Counted from the first letter of the stretch, positions 8,531 to 18,954 are shown. The stretch: 64,000 nucleotides of DNA from Yersinia vastinensis (GCF_902726565.1 NZ_CACVAF010000004.1:62001-126000), one strand, 5' to 3'. Made by a program: numbers and translations. Notes: generated from the sequence alone by a model not told the origin.

Positions 8531-9047
8531 CACATATCTCCCCTTTGTTGACCAGTGAACAAATGATAAACAACAAAATACGGAAGAAAAACGGATGGAA
8601 TCTATTTTATTGTTCAGTATTTATCGCAAACCAGTTACAGCATTCATCTATGAGGGGATAACAGTGGGATGTTAATTTTGGTGTAAGAGGGGACTGACCA
8701 AATAAAACGCCCCGACTGCGTAAACAATCGGGGCGGCGTTCCAGTAACCATTGCTACACGGAAACGGAAATTTATTATGGGCACTTCCTGTTGAAATAGC
8801 AATACACCCAGTGTTACTCAAAAGCAATAGATCATAATGTAAATCATTGTAGGCGGGGATATTTGCCTTTATGCGGCTGACACCGATGGTATGTATGATA
8901 AAATTCATTTGCTTCGCCAAAAGTGATATGTCAAAGAATTACCTCGGCGCTTTGCTTGTTTGTCTTTAGCTATTATCGAAATTTTCTAATTCTAAAACAG
9001 ACACAATTTTAATTCTCAGTACGCGTTTTAGCGATTAGGAGCATGCT
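8531..9047. other. Intergenic region with orphan minus-strand terminator
   Basis: More than 500 bases separate the divergent short gene at 8530 and yqgA at 9048. The region contains a strong minus-strand terminator (8701-8735) with no annotated gene feeding it, and a consensus-like TTGACA on the minus strand near 8930. An open frame of 82 codons on the minus strand (8672-8920) runs through the terminator stem and is judged unlikely to be a gene. An unannotated small RNA is possible. Confidence 0.4.
8701..8735 (-). terminator. Orphan intrinsic terminator (candidate sRNA 3' end)
   Basis: On the minus strand a perfect eight-base-pair CGCCCCGA/TCGGGGCG stem with a 12-base loop is followed by TTTTATT. 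It has the form of a strong intrinsic terminator. The only upstream sequence on that strand is the intergenic region to 9047, since yqgA is transcribed the other way. Confidence 0.7.
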
Positions 9048-9761
9048 ATGGTTGGGCCATTTATTAACAGCGCGGGGATAATTCTCGGCGGTATTGTTGG
9101 TGTCTTACTTGCCCGCCATGTACCCAAACGTTTGCAAGAGGGGCTGCCTGCAACATTCGCGTTGGCCTCAATTTCCATCGGCATCGTGATGGTTATAAAA
9201 GTGCATTTTATGCCAGCGGTGATTTTGGCATTGATTATCGGGACAGCAGTAGGAGAGTTATTGTCACTGGAGCAGGGTGTAAAATGGGGGGCAAATAAGA
9301 CCCGCGGCTTATTAGAGCGAGTAATCCCATCGCGTAGTACACTGCCACCGCAAGAATTTGCACAAAGCTTCACGGCAATGATTGTACTGTTTTGTGCAAG
9401 CGGGCTAGGGGTGGTTGGTTCTTTAACTGAAGGGATCACCGGTGATTTTCAGCTGCTATTTGTAAAAGCCCTGATGGACTTTTTCACCGCACTCATTTTT
9501 TCTATCTCTCTGGGCATTGCGCTGGTGGCGATTGCTATTCCCCAATTGCTCATTCAGATTGCTTTGGTTTTGTTGGCAAAGCTTATTATGCCTTATATGG
9601 ATGATATCGCCTTTGCTGATTTTTCGGCCTGTGGTGGGATTATTATGATTGCGGTGGGGTTACGAATTGCTCAGATTAAAATATTTGCGGTAGTGAATTT
9701 CTTGCCAGCGTTGTTGTTTGTCGTCCCTATATCTTATTTATGGCGCTATTTTATGGGGTGA
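9048..9761 (+). CDS. yqgA: DUF554 family membrane protein (YqgA-like)
   Basis: A 237-residue inner-membrane protein of the DUF554 family, with six to seven hydrophobic helices. Family signatures are GPFINSAGIILGGIVGVLL at the N-terminus, LASISIGIVMVIK, the conserved IVLFCASGLGVVGSLTEG-ITGD block and LMDFFTALIFSISLGI, with GLRIAQIKIFAVVNFLPALL near the end. E. coli YqgA matches throughout. The transported substrate, if any, is unknown. The ATG at 9048 follows AGGA by eight bases. It appears to be a single-gene unit facing the KTSC gene. Confidence 0.88.
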   Translation: MVGPFINSAGIILGGIVGVLLARHVPKRLQEGLPATFALASISIGIVMVIKVHFMPAVILALIIGTAVGELLSLEQGVKWGANKTRGLLERVIPSRSTLPPQEFAQSFTAMIVLFCASGLGVVGSLTEGITGDFQLLFVKALMDFFTALIFSISLGIALVAIAIPQLLIQIALVLLAKLIMPYMDDIAFADFSACGGIIMIAVGLRIAQIKIFAVVNFLPALLFVVPISYLWRYFMG

Positions 9762-9789
9762 GAATTTTAGTAAATAGTACTGTTCTCGT

Positions 9790-9841
9790 CTGAAACGGTG
9801 AACTTCTTTGCCAATATCTATCATCGAAGTAACCGTTTCAG
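9790..9841. terminator. Long inverted repeat between yqgA and the KTSC gene
   Basis: A perfect ten-base-pair CTGAAACGGT/ACCGTTTCAG stem encloses a second ACTTC/GAAGT stem. The genes on both sides converge here, which suggests a shared transcription end. Neither strand has a proper T-tract, so it may instead be a palindromic repeat. Confidence 0.5.
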
Positions 9842-9881
9842 TGTGGTGTAATGATATGTTTTTATTTTGATTATTTTTTAT

Positions 9882-10094
9882 TTAGCCAATTTTTCGGCAC
9901 AAAAACTTACCTTTAATCACGCCATCAAAAAAACGACCTTTTGAAACTACAGACATAAAATTCTGATGAACACGTTCAGGGACACCAAGATATTGATAAA
10001 TACCTTGTTCACGGAACTGTATCTCCAGCATGCGATTTTCGGGATCATAACCAATCGACAAAATTCTGGAGGACGTAACAGGTTGTCGCTGCAA
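9882..10094 (-). CDS. KTSC domain protein
   Basis: A 70-residue protein beginning MQRQPVTSSRILSIGYDPEN and containing EIQFREQGIYQYLGVPERVH, typical of the KTSC domain (named after a KTSC motif in lysyl-tRNA synthetase-linked proteins). Members are small, often found alone or fused to nucleic-acid enzymes, and their role is not established. The start is taken as TTG at 10094 because GAGGG lies seven bases upstream and the family begins here; the ATG further upstream is out of frame. It is transcribed towards yqgA. Confidence 0.8.
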   Translation of the reverse strand: MQRQPVTSSRILSIGYDPENRMLEIQFREQGIYQYLGVPERVHQNFMSVVSKGRFFDGVIKGKFLCRKIG

Positions 10095-10482
10095 TAGTTG
10101 ACCCTCAGTTATACGGTGTTGATATCATGGTGATCGTAGAGCAATTTAAGCATGATAACTTTGTCGGCGATCATTATCACTGTTTAGTGCGAGTATCGCC
10201 GATGTATTTTCATGGGCACTTCATTTTATTCTGAACTGACGTCTGGTGATAGAGAAACCATGGTGCAGGGGAGTCGTGATAGTGTTTGTCATTGTATTAA
10301 GTAGTGATAATATGAGACCCCTTTGTGGCATGATCTATGTCACAAACTGAATTTTGCACACAGTTGCGGACCAATATAACAAACGTGGGTTAAATTGATG
10401 TCGCAACTTTTCGAAATTAAACAATAATTACGTCTTGCATGTGATCTGTCGTGTGGGTCACCACTGTAGATAAGGAATTAGA
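10095..10482. other. thrS promoter and leader region
   Basis: This 388-base region precedes thrS. It carries the translational operator hairpin (10441-10461). Upstream, a TATAAC element near 10375 could be a -10 box, preceded by TTGCAC at a short spacing. CATGA-N6-TCACA around 10337 resembles a CRP site at eight of ten positions. No gene is supported in the first 200 bases. Confidence 0.5.
10441..10461 (+). promoter_or_regulatory. thrS translational operator (tRNA-Thr anticodon mimic)
   Basis: GTGATC/GGTCAC forms a six-base-pair stem (one G-T pair) closing a nine-base loop TGTCGTGTG that carries a CGT threonine anticodon triplet. It lies 21 bases upstream of the thrS ATG. In E. coli, threonyl-tRNA synthetase binds such a hairpin in its own mRNA and blocks ribosome loading; the position and shape here match that operator. 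Confidence 0.8.
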
Positions 10483-12411
10483 ATGCCCGTTATTACCCTT
10501 CCTGACGGTAGCCAGCGTCAATACGATCACGCCGTTTCTGTTCTTGATGTGGCTTTAGACATCGGCCCCGGTTTGGCAAAAGCCTGTATTGCTGGACGTG
10601 TTAATGGTGAACTGGTCGATGCCAGTGATCTGATCGAATCTGATGCGCAATTGGCCATTATCACCGCTAAAGATGCTGAGGGGCTGGAGATTCTCCGTCA
10701 CTCATGTGCTCACCTTTTGGGGCACGCGATTAAGCAACTTTGGCCTGATACTAAGATGGCTATTGGCCCAGTTATCGACAACGGTTTCTATTATGATGTT
10801 GATATTGACCGTACCTTGACGCAGGAAGATTTGGATCTGCTAGAAAAGCGGATGCACGAACTTGCCGATAAAGATTACGATGTCATCAAGAAAAAAGTGA
10901 GCTGGCAAGAAGCCCGCGATACTTTTGCTGCTCGTGGTGAAGATTATAAAGTGGCTATTCTTGATGAGAATATCAGCCGCGATGATCATCCTGGTTTGTA
11001 TCACCATGAAGAATACGTTGATATGTGCCGCGGCCCACATGTGCCTAATATGCGTTTCTGCCATCACTTTAAATTGCAGAAAACATCCGGCGCTTATTGG
11101 CGTGGTGACAGCAAAAATAAAATGCTGCAACGCATTTACGGCACGGCTTGGGGTGATAAAAAGCAACTGAATGCTTATCTGCAACGCTTGGAAGAAGCGG
11201 CCAAACGCGACCATCGTAAGATTGGTAAGCAATTGGACCTTTACCACATGCAGGAAGAAGCGCCAGGTATGGTGTTCTGGCATAATGACGGCTGGACTAT
11301 CTTCCGTGAACTGGAAACTTTTGTGCGTATGAAGCTCAAAGAGTACCAGTATCAGGAAGTAAAAGGGCCGTTTATGATGGACCGCGTACTGTGGGAAAAA
11401 ACCGGACATTGGGAAAACTATGCGGAGCATATGTTTACAACCTCTTCGGAAAACCGTGAGTACTGTATCAAGCCAATGAACTGCCCAGGACACGTACAGA
11501 TCTTCAACCAAGGGTTGAAGTCGTATCGTGACCTGCCATTACGTATGGCTGAGTTTGGTAGTTGTCACCGTAACGAGCCATCAGGTGCGCTGCACGGCTT
11601 AATGCGAGTGCGTGGCTTTACTCAGGACGATGCACACATCTTTTGTACCGAAGAGCAGGTTCGCGATGAAGTGAACAGCTGCATTAAGATGGTGTACGAC
11701 ATGTACAGCACTTTTGGCTTCGAAAAGATTGTGGTCAAGTTGTCCACGCGCCCTGAAAAACGTATTGGCAGTGACGATTTATGGACTCGTGCTGAGGAGG
11801 ATTTAGCCGCGGCGCTGACTGAAAACGGTATTCCGTTTGATTATCAGCCGGGTGAAGGTGCCTTCTATGGACCGAAAATTGAATTTACCTTGCATGATTG
11901 TTTGGATCGTGCGTGGCAGTGTGGTACCGTACAGCTCGATTTCTCATTACCGGGCCGCTTAAGTGCGTCTTACATCGGCGAGAATAACGATCGTCAGGTG
12001 CCAGTAATGATTCACCGGGCTATTTTGGGGTCAATGGAGCGCTTCATCGGCATTTTAACCGAAGAATATGCAGGCTTCTTCCCAACTTGGTTAGCACCGG
12101 TACAAGTCGTGGTGATGAATATCACCGATAGCCAGTCTGATTATGTCCAACAAGTGACCAAAAAACTGCAAGATGCAGGGATTCGGGCAAAAGCGGACTT
12201 GAGAAATGAGAAGATTGGCTTTAAAATTCGTGAACATACGTTGCGTCGGGTTCCATATATGTTGGTCTGTGGCGATAAAGAGGTCGAATCAGGCAAGATT
12301 GCCGTTCGTACCCGCCGCGGAAAAGACTTGGGAAGCTTGGACGTCAACGTGGTCGTAGACCAGCTGCTAGCAGAAATTCGCAGCCGTAGTCTTCATCAAC
12401 TGGAGGAATAA
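10483..12411 (+). CDS. thrS: Threonyl-tRNA synthetase
   Basis: A 642-residue class II aminoacyl-tRNA synthetase that charges tRNA-Thr. In order: an N-terminal TGS domain ([20 protein letters not shown]), an editing domain with the [16 protein letters not shown] zinc/editing motif and VDMCRGPHV, the catalytic core with motif 2 [19 protein letters not shown] and [17 protein letters not shown] (motif 3), and a C-terminal anticodon-binding domain from about residue 535. The zinc ligand Cys in [12 protein letters not shown] is present. Length equals the E. coli enzyme. It leads the infC-rpmI-rplT-pheST-ihfA gene string. Confidence 0.98.
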   Translation: MPVITLPDGSQRQYDHAVSVLDVALDIGPGLAKACIAGRVNGELVDASDLIESDAQLAIITAKDAEGLEILRHSCAHLLGHAIKQLWPDTKMAIGPVIDNGFYYDVDIDRTLTQEDLDLLEKRMHELADKDYDVIKKKVSWQEARDTFAARGEDYKVAILDENISRDDHPGLYHHEEYVDMCRGPHVPNMRFCHHFKLQKTSGAYWRGDSKNKMLQRIYGTAWGDKKQLNAYLQRLEEAAKRDHRKIGKQLDLYHMQEEAPGMVFWHNDGWTIFRELETFVRMKLKEYQYQEVKGPFMMDRVLWEKTGHWENYAEHMFTTSSENREYCIKPMNCPGHVQIFNQGLKSYRDLPLRMAEFGSCHRNEPSGALHGLMRVRGFTQDDAHIFCTEEQVRDEVNSCIKMVYDMYSTFGFEKIVVKLSTRPEKRIGSDDLWTRAEEDLAAALTENGIPFDYQPGEGAFYGPKIEFTLHDCLDRAWQCGTVQLDFSLPGRLSASYIGENNDRQVPVMIHRAILGSMERFIGILTEEYAGFFPTWLAPVQVVVMNITDSQSDYVQQVTKKLQDAGIRAKADLRNEKIGFKIREHTLRRVPYMLVCGDKEVESGKIAVRTRRGKDLGSLDVNVVVDQLLAEIRSRSLHQLEE

Positions 12412-12414
12412 AGT

Positions 12415-12966
12415 ATTAAAGGCGGAAAACGAGTTCAACCGGCGCGTCCTAATCGCATCAACAAAGAGATTCGCGCCACAGAAGTTCGCTTAACAGGCGT
12501 CGATGGTGAGCAGATTGGCATTGTCAGTCTGAATGAAGCTCTTGAAAAAGCTGAGGAAGCTGGTGTTGATTTAGTAGAAATCAGTCCGAATGCCGAGCCG
12601 CCGGTTTGCCGTATCATGGATTACGGCAAATTCCTCTATGAGAAGAGCAAGTCGACAAAAGAACAGAAGAAGAAGCAAAAAGTCATTCAGGTCAAGGAAA
12701 TCAAATTCCGTCCTGGTACCGATGATGGCGACTATCAGGTCAAACTACGCAACCTGATTCGCTTTCTGGAAGATGGCGATAAAGCCAAAATCACTCTGCG
12801 ATTCCGTGGACGTGAAATGGCGCACCAACAGATCGGCATGGAAGTTCTTAACCGTGTCAAAAAAGATCTGACTGAAGATTCTGATTTGGCCGTTGTGGAG
12901 TCTTTCCCGACTCGTATCGAAGGTCGTCAGATGATCATGGTGCTCGCACCTAAGAAGAGACAGTAA
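12415..12966 (+). CDS. infC: Translation initiation factor IF-3 (ATT start codon)
   Basis: A 183-residue IF-3, which binds the 30S subunit, prevents 50S joining and checks the start codon. The protein reads [20 protein letters not shown] from an ATT codon at 12415, three bases after the thrS stop, with a TGGAGGAA ribosome site. The N-domain carries [20 protein letters not shown] and the C-domain [17 protein letters not shown]. The rare AUU start is the known basis of infC autoregulation: IF-3 rejects non-canonical starts, so excess IF-3 lowers its own synthesis. An ATG at 12616 is internal. Confidence 0.97.
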   Translation: MKGGKRVQPARPNRINKEIRATEVRLTGVDGEQIGIVSLNEALEKAEEAGVDLVEISPNAEPPVCRIMDYGKFLYEKSKSTKEQKKKQKVIQVKEIKFRPGTDDGDYQVKLRNLIRFLEDGDKAKITLRFRGREMAHQQIGMEVLNRVKKDLTEDSDLAVVESFPTRIEGRQMIMVLAPKKRQ

Positions 12967-12978
12967 GGCATACAAGTA

Positions 12979-13013
12979 ACAGGCTTCTTTGCGCTTGCGC
13001 AGCGGAAGTCTGT
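12979..13013 (+). promoter_or_regulatory. L20-type autoregulatory leader hairpin
   Basis: Between infC and rpmI, ACAGGCTTC/GAAGTCTGT forms a nine-base-pair stem (one G-T pair) with an inner TGCGC-TT-GCGCA hairpin. In E. coli, ribosomal protein L20 represses rpmI-rplT translation by binding structures in this gap that mimic its 23S rRNA site. The location fits; the pseudoknot partner was not traced. Confidence 0.65.
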
Positions 13014-13061
13014 TCGCCTAGCTAGCTCGTTGTAATTAACAATGCGAAGTGGATATATTCA

Positions 13062-13259
13062 ATGCCAAAAATTAAGACAGTACGCGGCGCCGCTAAGCGC
13101 TTCAAAAAGACCGCTAATGGTGGTTTTAAGCGTAAGCATGCTAACCTGCGTCATATTTTGACCAAAAAAGCTACTAAGCGTAAACGTCATTTACGTCCAA
13201 AAGGCCTGGTATCTAAGAACGATCTGGGTCTGGTCGTGGCATGTCTGCCGTACGCATAA
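13062..13259 (+). CDS. rpmI: 50S ribosomal protein L35
   Basis: A 65-residue, highly basic large-subunit ribosomal protein. The sequence begins [20 protein letters not shown] and ends [10 protein letters not shown], with the diagnostic [15 protein letters not shown] stretch. It follows infC in the conserved infC-rpmI-rplT order and is translationally coupled to the L20-controlled leader upstream. Length is standard. Confidence 0.98.
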
Positions 13260-13296
13260 GTAATTTTGGTTTGAATTAAGACGATAGGAGAAGTAA

Positions 13297-13653
<357 letters not shown>

Positions 13654-13664
13654 GTCAGAATTGA

Positions 13665-13688
13665 AGAGGGAGCTTGTCTCCCTCTTTT
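13665..13688 (+). terminator. Terminator after rplT
   Basis: AGAGGGAG-CTTGT-CTCCCTCT, an eight-base-pair hairpin followed by TTTAAT, 12 bases past the rplT stop. It separates the ribosomal genes from the pheM attenuator unit, although readthrough is common in this operon. Confidence 0.8.
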
Positions 13689-13721
13689 AATCTTTATCTT
13701 CTTCGTAAGAAGGTCATCTCA

Positions 13722-13769
13722 ATGATGCATGCAGTTACTTTTCGCTTCTTTTTTTACTTTAGCGCCTGA
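13722..13769 (+). CDS. pheM: pheST operon leader peptide PheM
   Basis: A 15-residue leader peptide, MMHAVTFRFFFYFSA, with five phenylalanine codons among the last nine. It is too short for routine gene calling but is unmistakable in position and composition: E. coli PheM is a 14-residue peptide of the same kind. Ribosome stalling at the Phe codons when Phe-tRNA is scarce favours the antiterminator and raises pheST expression. The start ATG 13722 has AAGAAGG eight bases before it; ATG 13725 is the alternative. Confidence 0.92.
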   Translation: MMHAVTFRFFFYFSA

Positions 13770-13774
13770 TTTCA

Positions 13775-13841
13775 GGAGGCTTGCGCGTAAGAATAGAAAC
13801 GAAAAATAGCGCCTAAGCCTCCCATAGTGGAGGCTTTTTTA
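13775..13841 (+). promoter_or_regulatory. pheST transcription attenuator
   Basis: The terminator form is AAGCCTCC-CATAGT-GGAGGCTT (13815-13836) followed by TTTTA. Just after the pheM stop, GGAGGCTTGCGC can instead pair with GCGCCTAAGCCTCC, using up the left arm of the terminator. These mutually exclusive stems are the antiterminator and terminator of a classical phenylalanine attenuator. Confidence 0.9.
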
Positions 13842-14020
13842 TTTGTGTTTTAGGGCGCTGTTCGACCCTTTAAGCTGGTATTACTCGTGGGCTATTTCGG
13901 AGTGTTGATTGAACCCAATTTTTTAGGTAATCCAGCAGATTTTTTGTCAACGTGTTGAATATTAGATTGTTAGTTATCAGGGTTGTATTAACAAATTTAT
14001 ATAGCTGCATTTCTACATAG

Positions 14021-15073
<1,053 letters not shown>

Positions 15074-15087
15074 GGCGGGAATATCTC

Positions 15088-17475
15088 ATGAAATTCAGTG
15101 AACTTTGGTTACGCGAATGGGTAAACCCAGCCATTAGCAGTGATGATTTAGCCCATCAAATTACGATGGCCGGTTTAGAAGTTGATGGCATAGATGCTGT
15201 TGCTGGTGAATTTAATGGTGTCGTTGTCGGCCACGTTGTTGAATGTGGACAACATCCAAATGCAGATAAACTGCGTGTCACGAAAGTCGATGTAGGTGGT
15301 GACCGCTTGTTGGACATCGTGTGCGGTGCTCCTAATTGTCGCCAGGGTTTGAAAGTAGCGGTTGCGACTGTGGGTGCTGTGCTGCCGGGTGATTTCAAAA
15401 TTAAAGCAGCGAAATTGCGCGGCGAACCATCAGAGGGCATGTTGTGCTCGTTCTCTGAGCTGGCTATTTCAGAAGATCACGACGGTATTATTGAGCTTCC
15501 TGCTGATGCGCCGATTGGCGTCGATCTGCGTGAATATTTGCAGTTGAACGACAAAACCATCGAAATTAGCGTCACGCCAAACCGTGCTGATTGCTTAGGT
15601 ATTATTGGTGTTGCACGTGATGTTGCTGTGGTCAATCAGCTACCCCTCACCGAACCGGATATGAGTCCGGTTGCCGCATCTATTGCGGATACTTTCCCGA
15701 TTCGCGTTGATGCGCCGCAAGCTTGCCCACGCTATCTGGGGCGAGTTGTTAAAGGTATTAACGTCAAGGCTGCGACACCATTATGGATGCGTGAAAAACT
15801 GCGTCGCTGTGGTATCCGCTCTATTGATCCCGTTGTGGATGTCACAAACTTCGTGTTGCTTGAGTTAGGCCAGCCGATGCATGCGTTTGATCTGGACCGT
15901 ATCGACGGTGAGATTATTGTCCGCTTAGCGAGCGAAGGTGAAGAACTCACTCTACTGGATGGCACTAAAGCCAAATTAAACGCAGACACTCTGGTTATTG
16001 CCGATCAGCAAAAACCTTTGGCGATGGCCGGTATTTTCGGTGGTGAGCATTCAGGTGTTAACGAAGAAACCCGCAATGTATTGTTGGAGTCGGCATTCTT
16101 TAGCCCACTTTCAATCACAGGGCGCGCGCGTCGGCATGGTCTGCATACCGATGCTTCTCATCGTTATGAACGTGGTGTTGATCCCGCGTTACAACATAAA
16201 GCCATTGAACGTGCTACACGGTTATTAATTGATATCTGTGGCGGTGAAGCTGGCCCTGTCATTGATGTGACTGCAACGGCAGAATTGCCAAAACGTGCCA
16301 CTATTACCTTGCGTCGTGAAAAGCTGGATCGTCTGATAGGGCACCATGTGCCTTCAGAGCAAGTCAGTGACATTCTGCGCCGCCTTGGCTGTCAGGTAAC
16401 AGAACTCGGTCCTGATTGGCAGGCAGTAGCACCAAGCTGGCGTTTCGATATGGAAATCGAAGAGGATCTGGTAGAAGAAGTTGCACGTATCTACGGCTAT
16501 AACAATATTCCAGATGTGCCTATTAAAGCTGACTTAGTGATGACGAAACATCGCGAAGCAGACTTACCACTTAAGCGTGTTAAGACTGCGTTGGTCGATC
16601 GCGGCTATCAAGAAGCAATTACTTACAGTTTTGTTGACCCTAAAGTGCAGGCGCTATTGCACCCACAACAAGACGCATTAATTTTACCAAGCCCGATTTC
16701 GGTCGATATGTCTGCTATGCGGCTGTCATTGCTGACAGGTTTGCTGTCGGCGGTAGTTTACAACCAGAATCGCCAGCAATCTCGTTTACGGCTATTTGAA
16801 AGTGGTTTGCGCTTTGTGCCTGATACTACTGCAGATCTCGGGGTCCGACAGGATGTCATGCTAGCAGGCGTGATTGCAGGGCACCGTTATGAGGAACATT
16901 GGGATCTGGCGCGTCAGCCAATCGACTTCTATGATTTGAAGGGTGATCTGGAAGCAATTCTGGAACTTACCGGCAAATTATCTGATGTTCAGTTCCGTGC
17001 GCAAGCGCATCCTGCACTACATCCTGGGCAGAGTGCTGCAATTTATTTATCAGGGGAACACATTGGTTTCATTGGTGTAGTTCATCCTGAACTGGAACGT
17101 CAGCTGGATCTAAACGGCCGTACTGTGGTGTTTGAAGTTCAGTGGAACAAGCTTGCAGACCGCGCCGTGCCTCATGCTAGCGAGATTTCTCGCTTCCCGG
17201 CAAACCGTCGCGACATCGCTGTTGTGGTAGCTGAAAACGTTCCCGCAGAAGATATTTTGGCGGAGTGTAAGAAAGTTGGCGCAAATCAGGCAGTTGGCGT
17301 AAACTTGTTTGATGTGTACCGTGGCAAGGGCGTAGCAGAAGGCTATAAGAGTCTAGCTATTAGTCTGGTGTTGCAGGATACCGCCCGTACACTGGAAGAA
17401 GAGGAGATCGCCGCTACTGTCGCAAGATGTGTAGAGGCGTTAAAACAGCGATTCCAAGCATCCTTGAGGGATTGA
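15088..17475 (+). CDS. pheT: Phenylalanyl-tRNA synthetase beta subunit
   Basis: A 795-residue partner of PheS. Domains in order: N-terminal B1, a tRNA-binding OB fold (residues about 40-148, [16 protein letters not shown]), the B3/B4 editing region that hydrolyses Tyr-tRNA-Phe ([16 protein letters not shown] onwards), a B5 domain (about 400-475), a degenerate class II core, and the ferredoxin-like anticodon-binding domain (about 700-795, [14 protein letters not shown]). It starts 14 bases after pheS with GGCGGGAA as ribosome site. Length matches E. coli PheT (795). Confidence 0.98.
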
Positions 17476-17479
17476 ACCT

Positions 17480-17776
17480 ATGGCGCTTACTAAAGCTGAA
17501 ATGTCAGAACATCTATTTGAAAAGCTAGGGCTTAGCAAACGAGATGCCAAAGATCTGGTTGAGTTATTCTTTGAAGAGGTACGTCGTGCTCTTGAGAATG
17601 GCGAACAGGTCAAACTGTCTGGCTTTGGCAATTTTGATCTGCGAGACAAGAACCAACGTCCGGGCCGTAATCCGAAGACGGGTGAGGACATTCCTATTAC
17701 GGCGCGCCGTGTGGTGACTTTCCGTCCAGGGCAAAAGCTAAAAAGCCGGGTAGAGAGTGCCACTCCAAAAGAGTGA
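17480..17776 (+). CDS. ihfA: Integration host factor alpha subunit
   Basis: A 98-residue HU-family DNA-bending protein. With IhfB it bends specific sites by about 160 degrees and supports recombination, replication and promoter architecture. The sequence [20 protein letters not shown], the beta-arm [20 protein letters not shown] with its intercalating proline, and the C-terminal VESATPKE are characteristic of IHF alpha. It follows pheT by four bases, the standard enterobacterial arrangement. Confidence 0.98.
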
Positions 17777-17790
17777 GTGTTTCCCGAACA

Positions 17791-17815
17791 AAAGGCCGCG
17801 CAAGCGGCCTTTTTC
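17791..17815 (+). terminator. Terminator of the pheST-ihfA operon
   Basis: AAAGGCCGC-GCAA-GCGGCCTTT, a perfect nine-base-pair stem with a stable tetraloop, followed by TTC and more T residues. It lies 14 bases past the ihfA stop. Confidence 0.93.
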
Positions 17816-18067
17816 TTTGGTGTCGTTTGTCTCACTTTAATATGGTAGGAAAATTTAAGTGATGGGTACTCTGATTATTCTTCGAGTATAGGACCTGTGT
17901 GTCTAGAATCAATAATTGATATTTACCTTTCTGACTTACGGAAAAATACGATAACAGTTAGTCGTGAAATATTTTTTTGATTAAAAATTAAATTTTGTGA
18001 TTTATAGAATAATAAAAAATTAGAAATTTCCTATTGAAATAAGGTGAGCACATGTTAAGCGTTTTTA

Positions 18068-18214
18068 TTAAAGTGGCGAATGATTATTATATTGCATACT
18101 AGAGCCTCTGTGATGACCACCTCCATGTCCACCGCCTGGTGGTGGGAGGAGACAGCAAGCCGAGAGTGAAAAGCTCAATAAGAGCACGCCTACTATTGAT
18201 ATTATCCGACGCAT
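18068..18214 (-). CDS. Small glycine/histidine-rich lipoprotein
   Basis: A 48-residue protein too short for most gene callers. It begins MRRIISIVGVLLLSFSLSAC, a signal peptide with a lipobox LSAC at Cys20, followed by a second Cys and then LLPPPGGGHGGGHHRGSS and a short tail. It would be lipid-anchored, leaving about 29 residues. The Gly/His-rich segment could bind metal, but that is inference. GAGAAAA lies nine bases before ATG 18214. It is divergent from the DUF2502 gene at 18463, whose product is also a small exported protein. No family name is recognised. Confidence 0.7.
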   Translation of the reverse strand: MRRIISIVGVLLLSFSLSACCLLPPPGGGHGGGHHRGSSMQYNNHSPL

Positions 18215-18462
18215 TATAATTTTCTCATATTAAAATTATATGGATATGAAAGGTAATTATAATTCAATATAAAAACCGCAGCTGTAAGTTCAGTGTTAAG
18301 ACATGTTAGGAACAGTAGCAGGTAGTTATATCTAATAAGAAACGATTGTATGGATTTCGTAAATATTCTGAAATGAAATAGAAAATGGGAATTTATCTGA
18401 TAGAAGCTGGTTATTTTCGTTGATATAAATTTATCAACTGTTAATAATATATTCGGATGTAT

Positions 18463-18954
18463 ATGAAAAAATATCTATTCCTACTGGGTGTTCTGTCATT
18501 AATGCCACTGATTGCGCAGGCAGATGTCTCACTTGATATTAATATCCCCGGTGTTAGTTTGCATTTAGGTGATCAAGATAACCGTGGCTACTACTGGGAT
18601 GGCTATGATTGGCGTCCACCACAATGGTGGCATGAGCATCGTGGTGGTCATATTGGCGATCGCAATGAGCGTGGTTATTATTGGGATGGAGGCCGTTGGC
18701 AGCGCCCATCAGAACAGGATGGCCATAATCCATTTAAAGGCCAGAACCATGGGGAGCCGCAGCATAATAACCGTGATGACCAAAATCATTCACCACAGCA
18801 CAACGATAATAATGGGCATGGTAAACCTGGCAATAATAATGGACAGGGAAACAGTGGTAAACAAGGCGGCCCAAATAATCATGGTGGGCAAAGTAACAAT
18901 AGTGGCCGGGGAGGGCAGCAGGTTTATCCACCACAAAAAAATGGCTATCGCTGA
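18463..18954 (+). CDS. DUF2502 family periplasmic protein (YpeC-like)
   Basis: An exported protein of about 163 residues. A signal peptide (KKYLFLLGVLSLMPLIAQAD) is followed by SLDINIPGVSLHLGDQDNRG and two copies of an RGYYWDG(Y/G)-x-W-(R/Q)-x-P motif (near residues 45 and 75). The last 80 residues are low-complexity, rich in Asn, Gly, His and Gln. The first part resembles E. coli YpeC (DUF2502); function unknown. ATG 18463 is preferred over 18457 because CGGA lies five bases before it. The tail is longer than in YpeC and is probably disordered. Confidence 0.8.
   Translation: MKKYLFLLGVLSLMPLIAQADVSLDINIPGVSLHLGDQDNRGYYWDGYDWRPPQWWHEHRGGHIGDRNERGYYWDGGRWQRPSEQDGHNPFKGQNHGEPQHNNRDDQNHSPQHNDNNGHGKPGNNNGQGNSGKQGGPNNHGGQSNNSGRGGQQVYPPQKNGYR

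Noticed and set aside
8672..8920. 82-codon open frame on the minus strand
   Set aside because: It begins at TTG without a ribosome site and reads straight through the strong terminator stem at 8708-8735; no recognisable family or signal.
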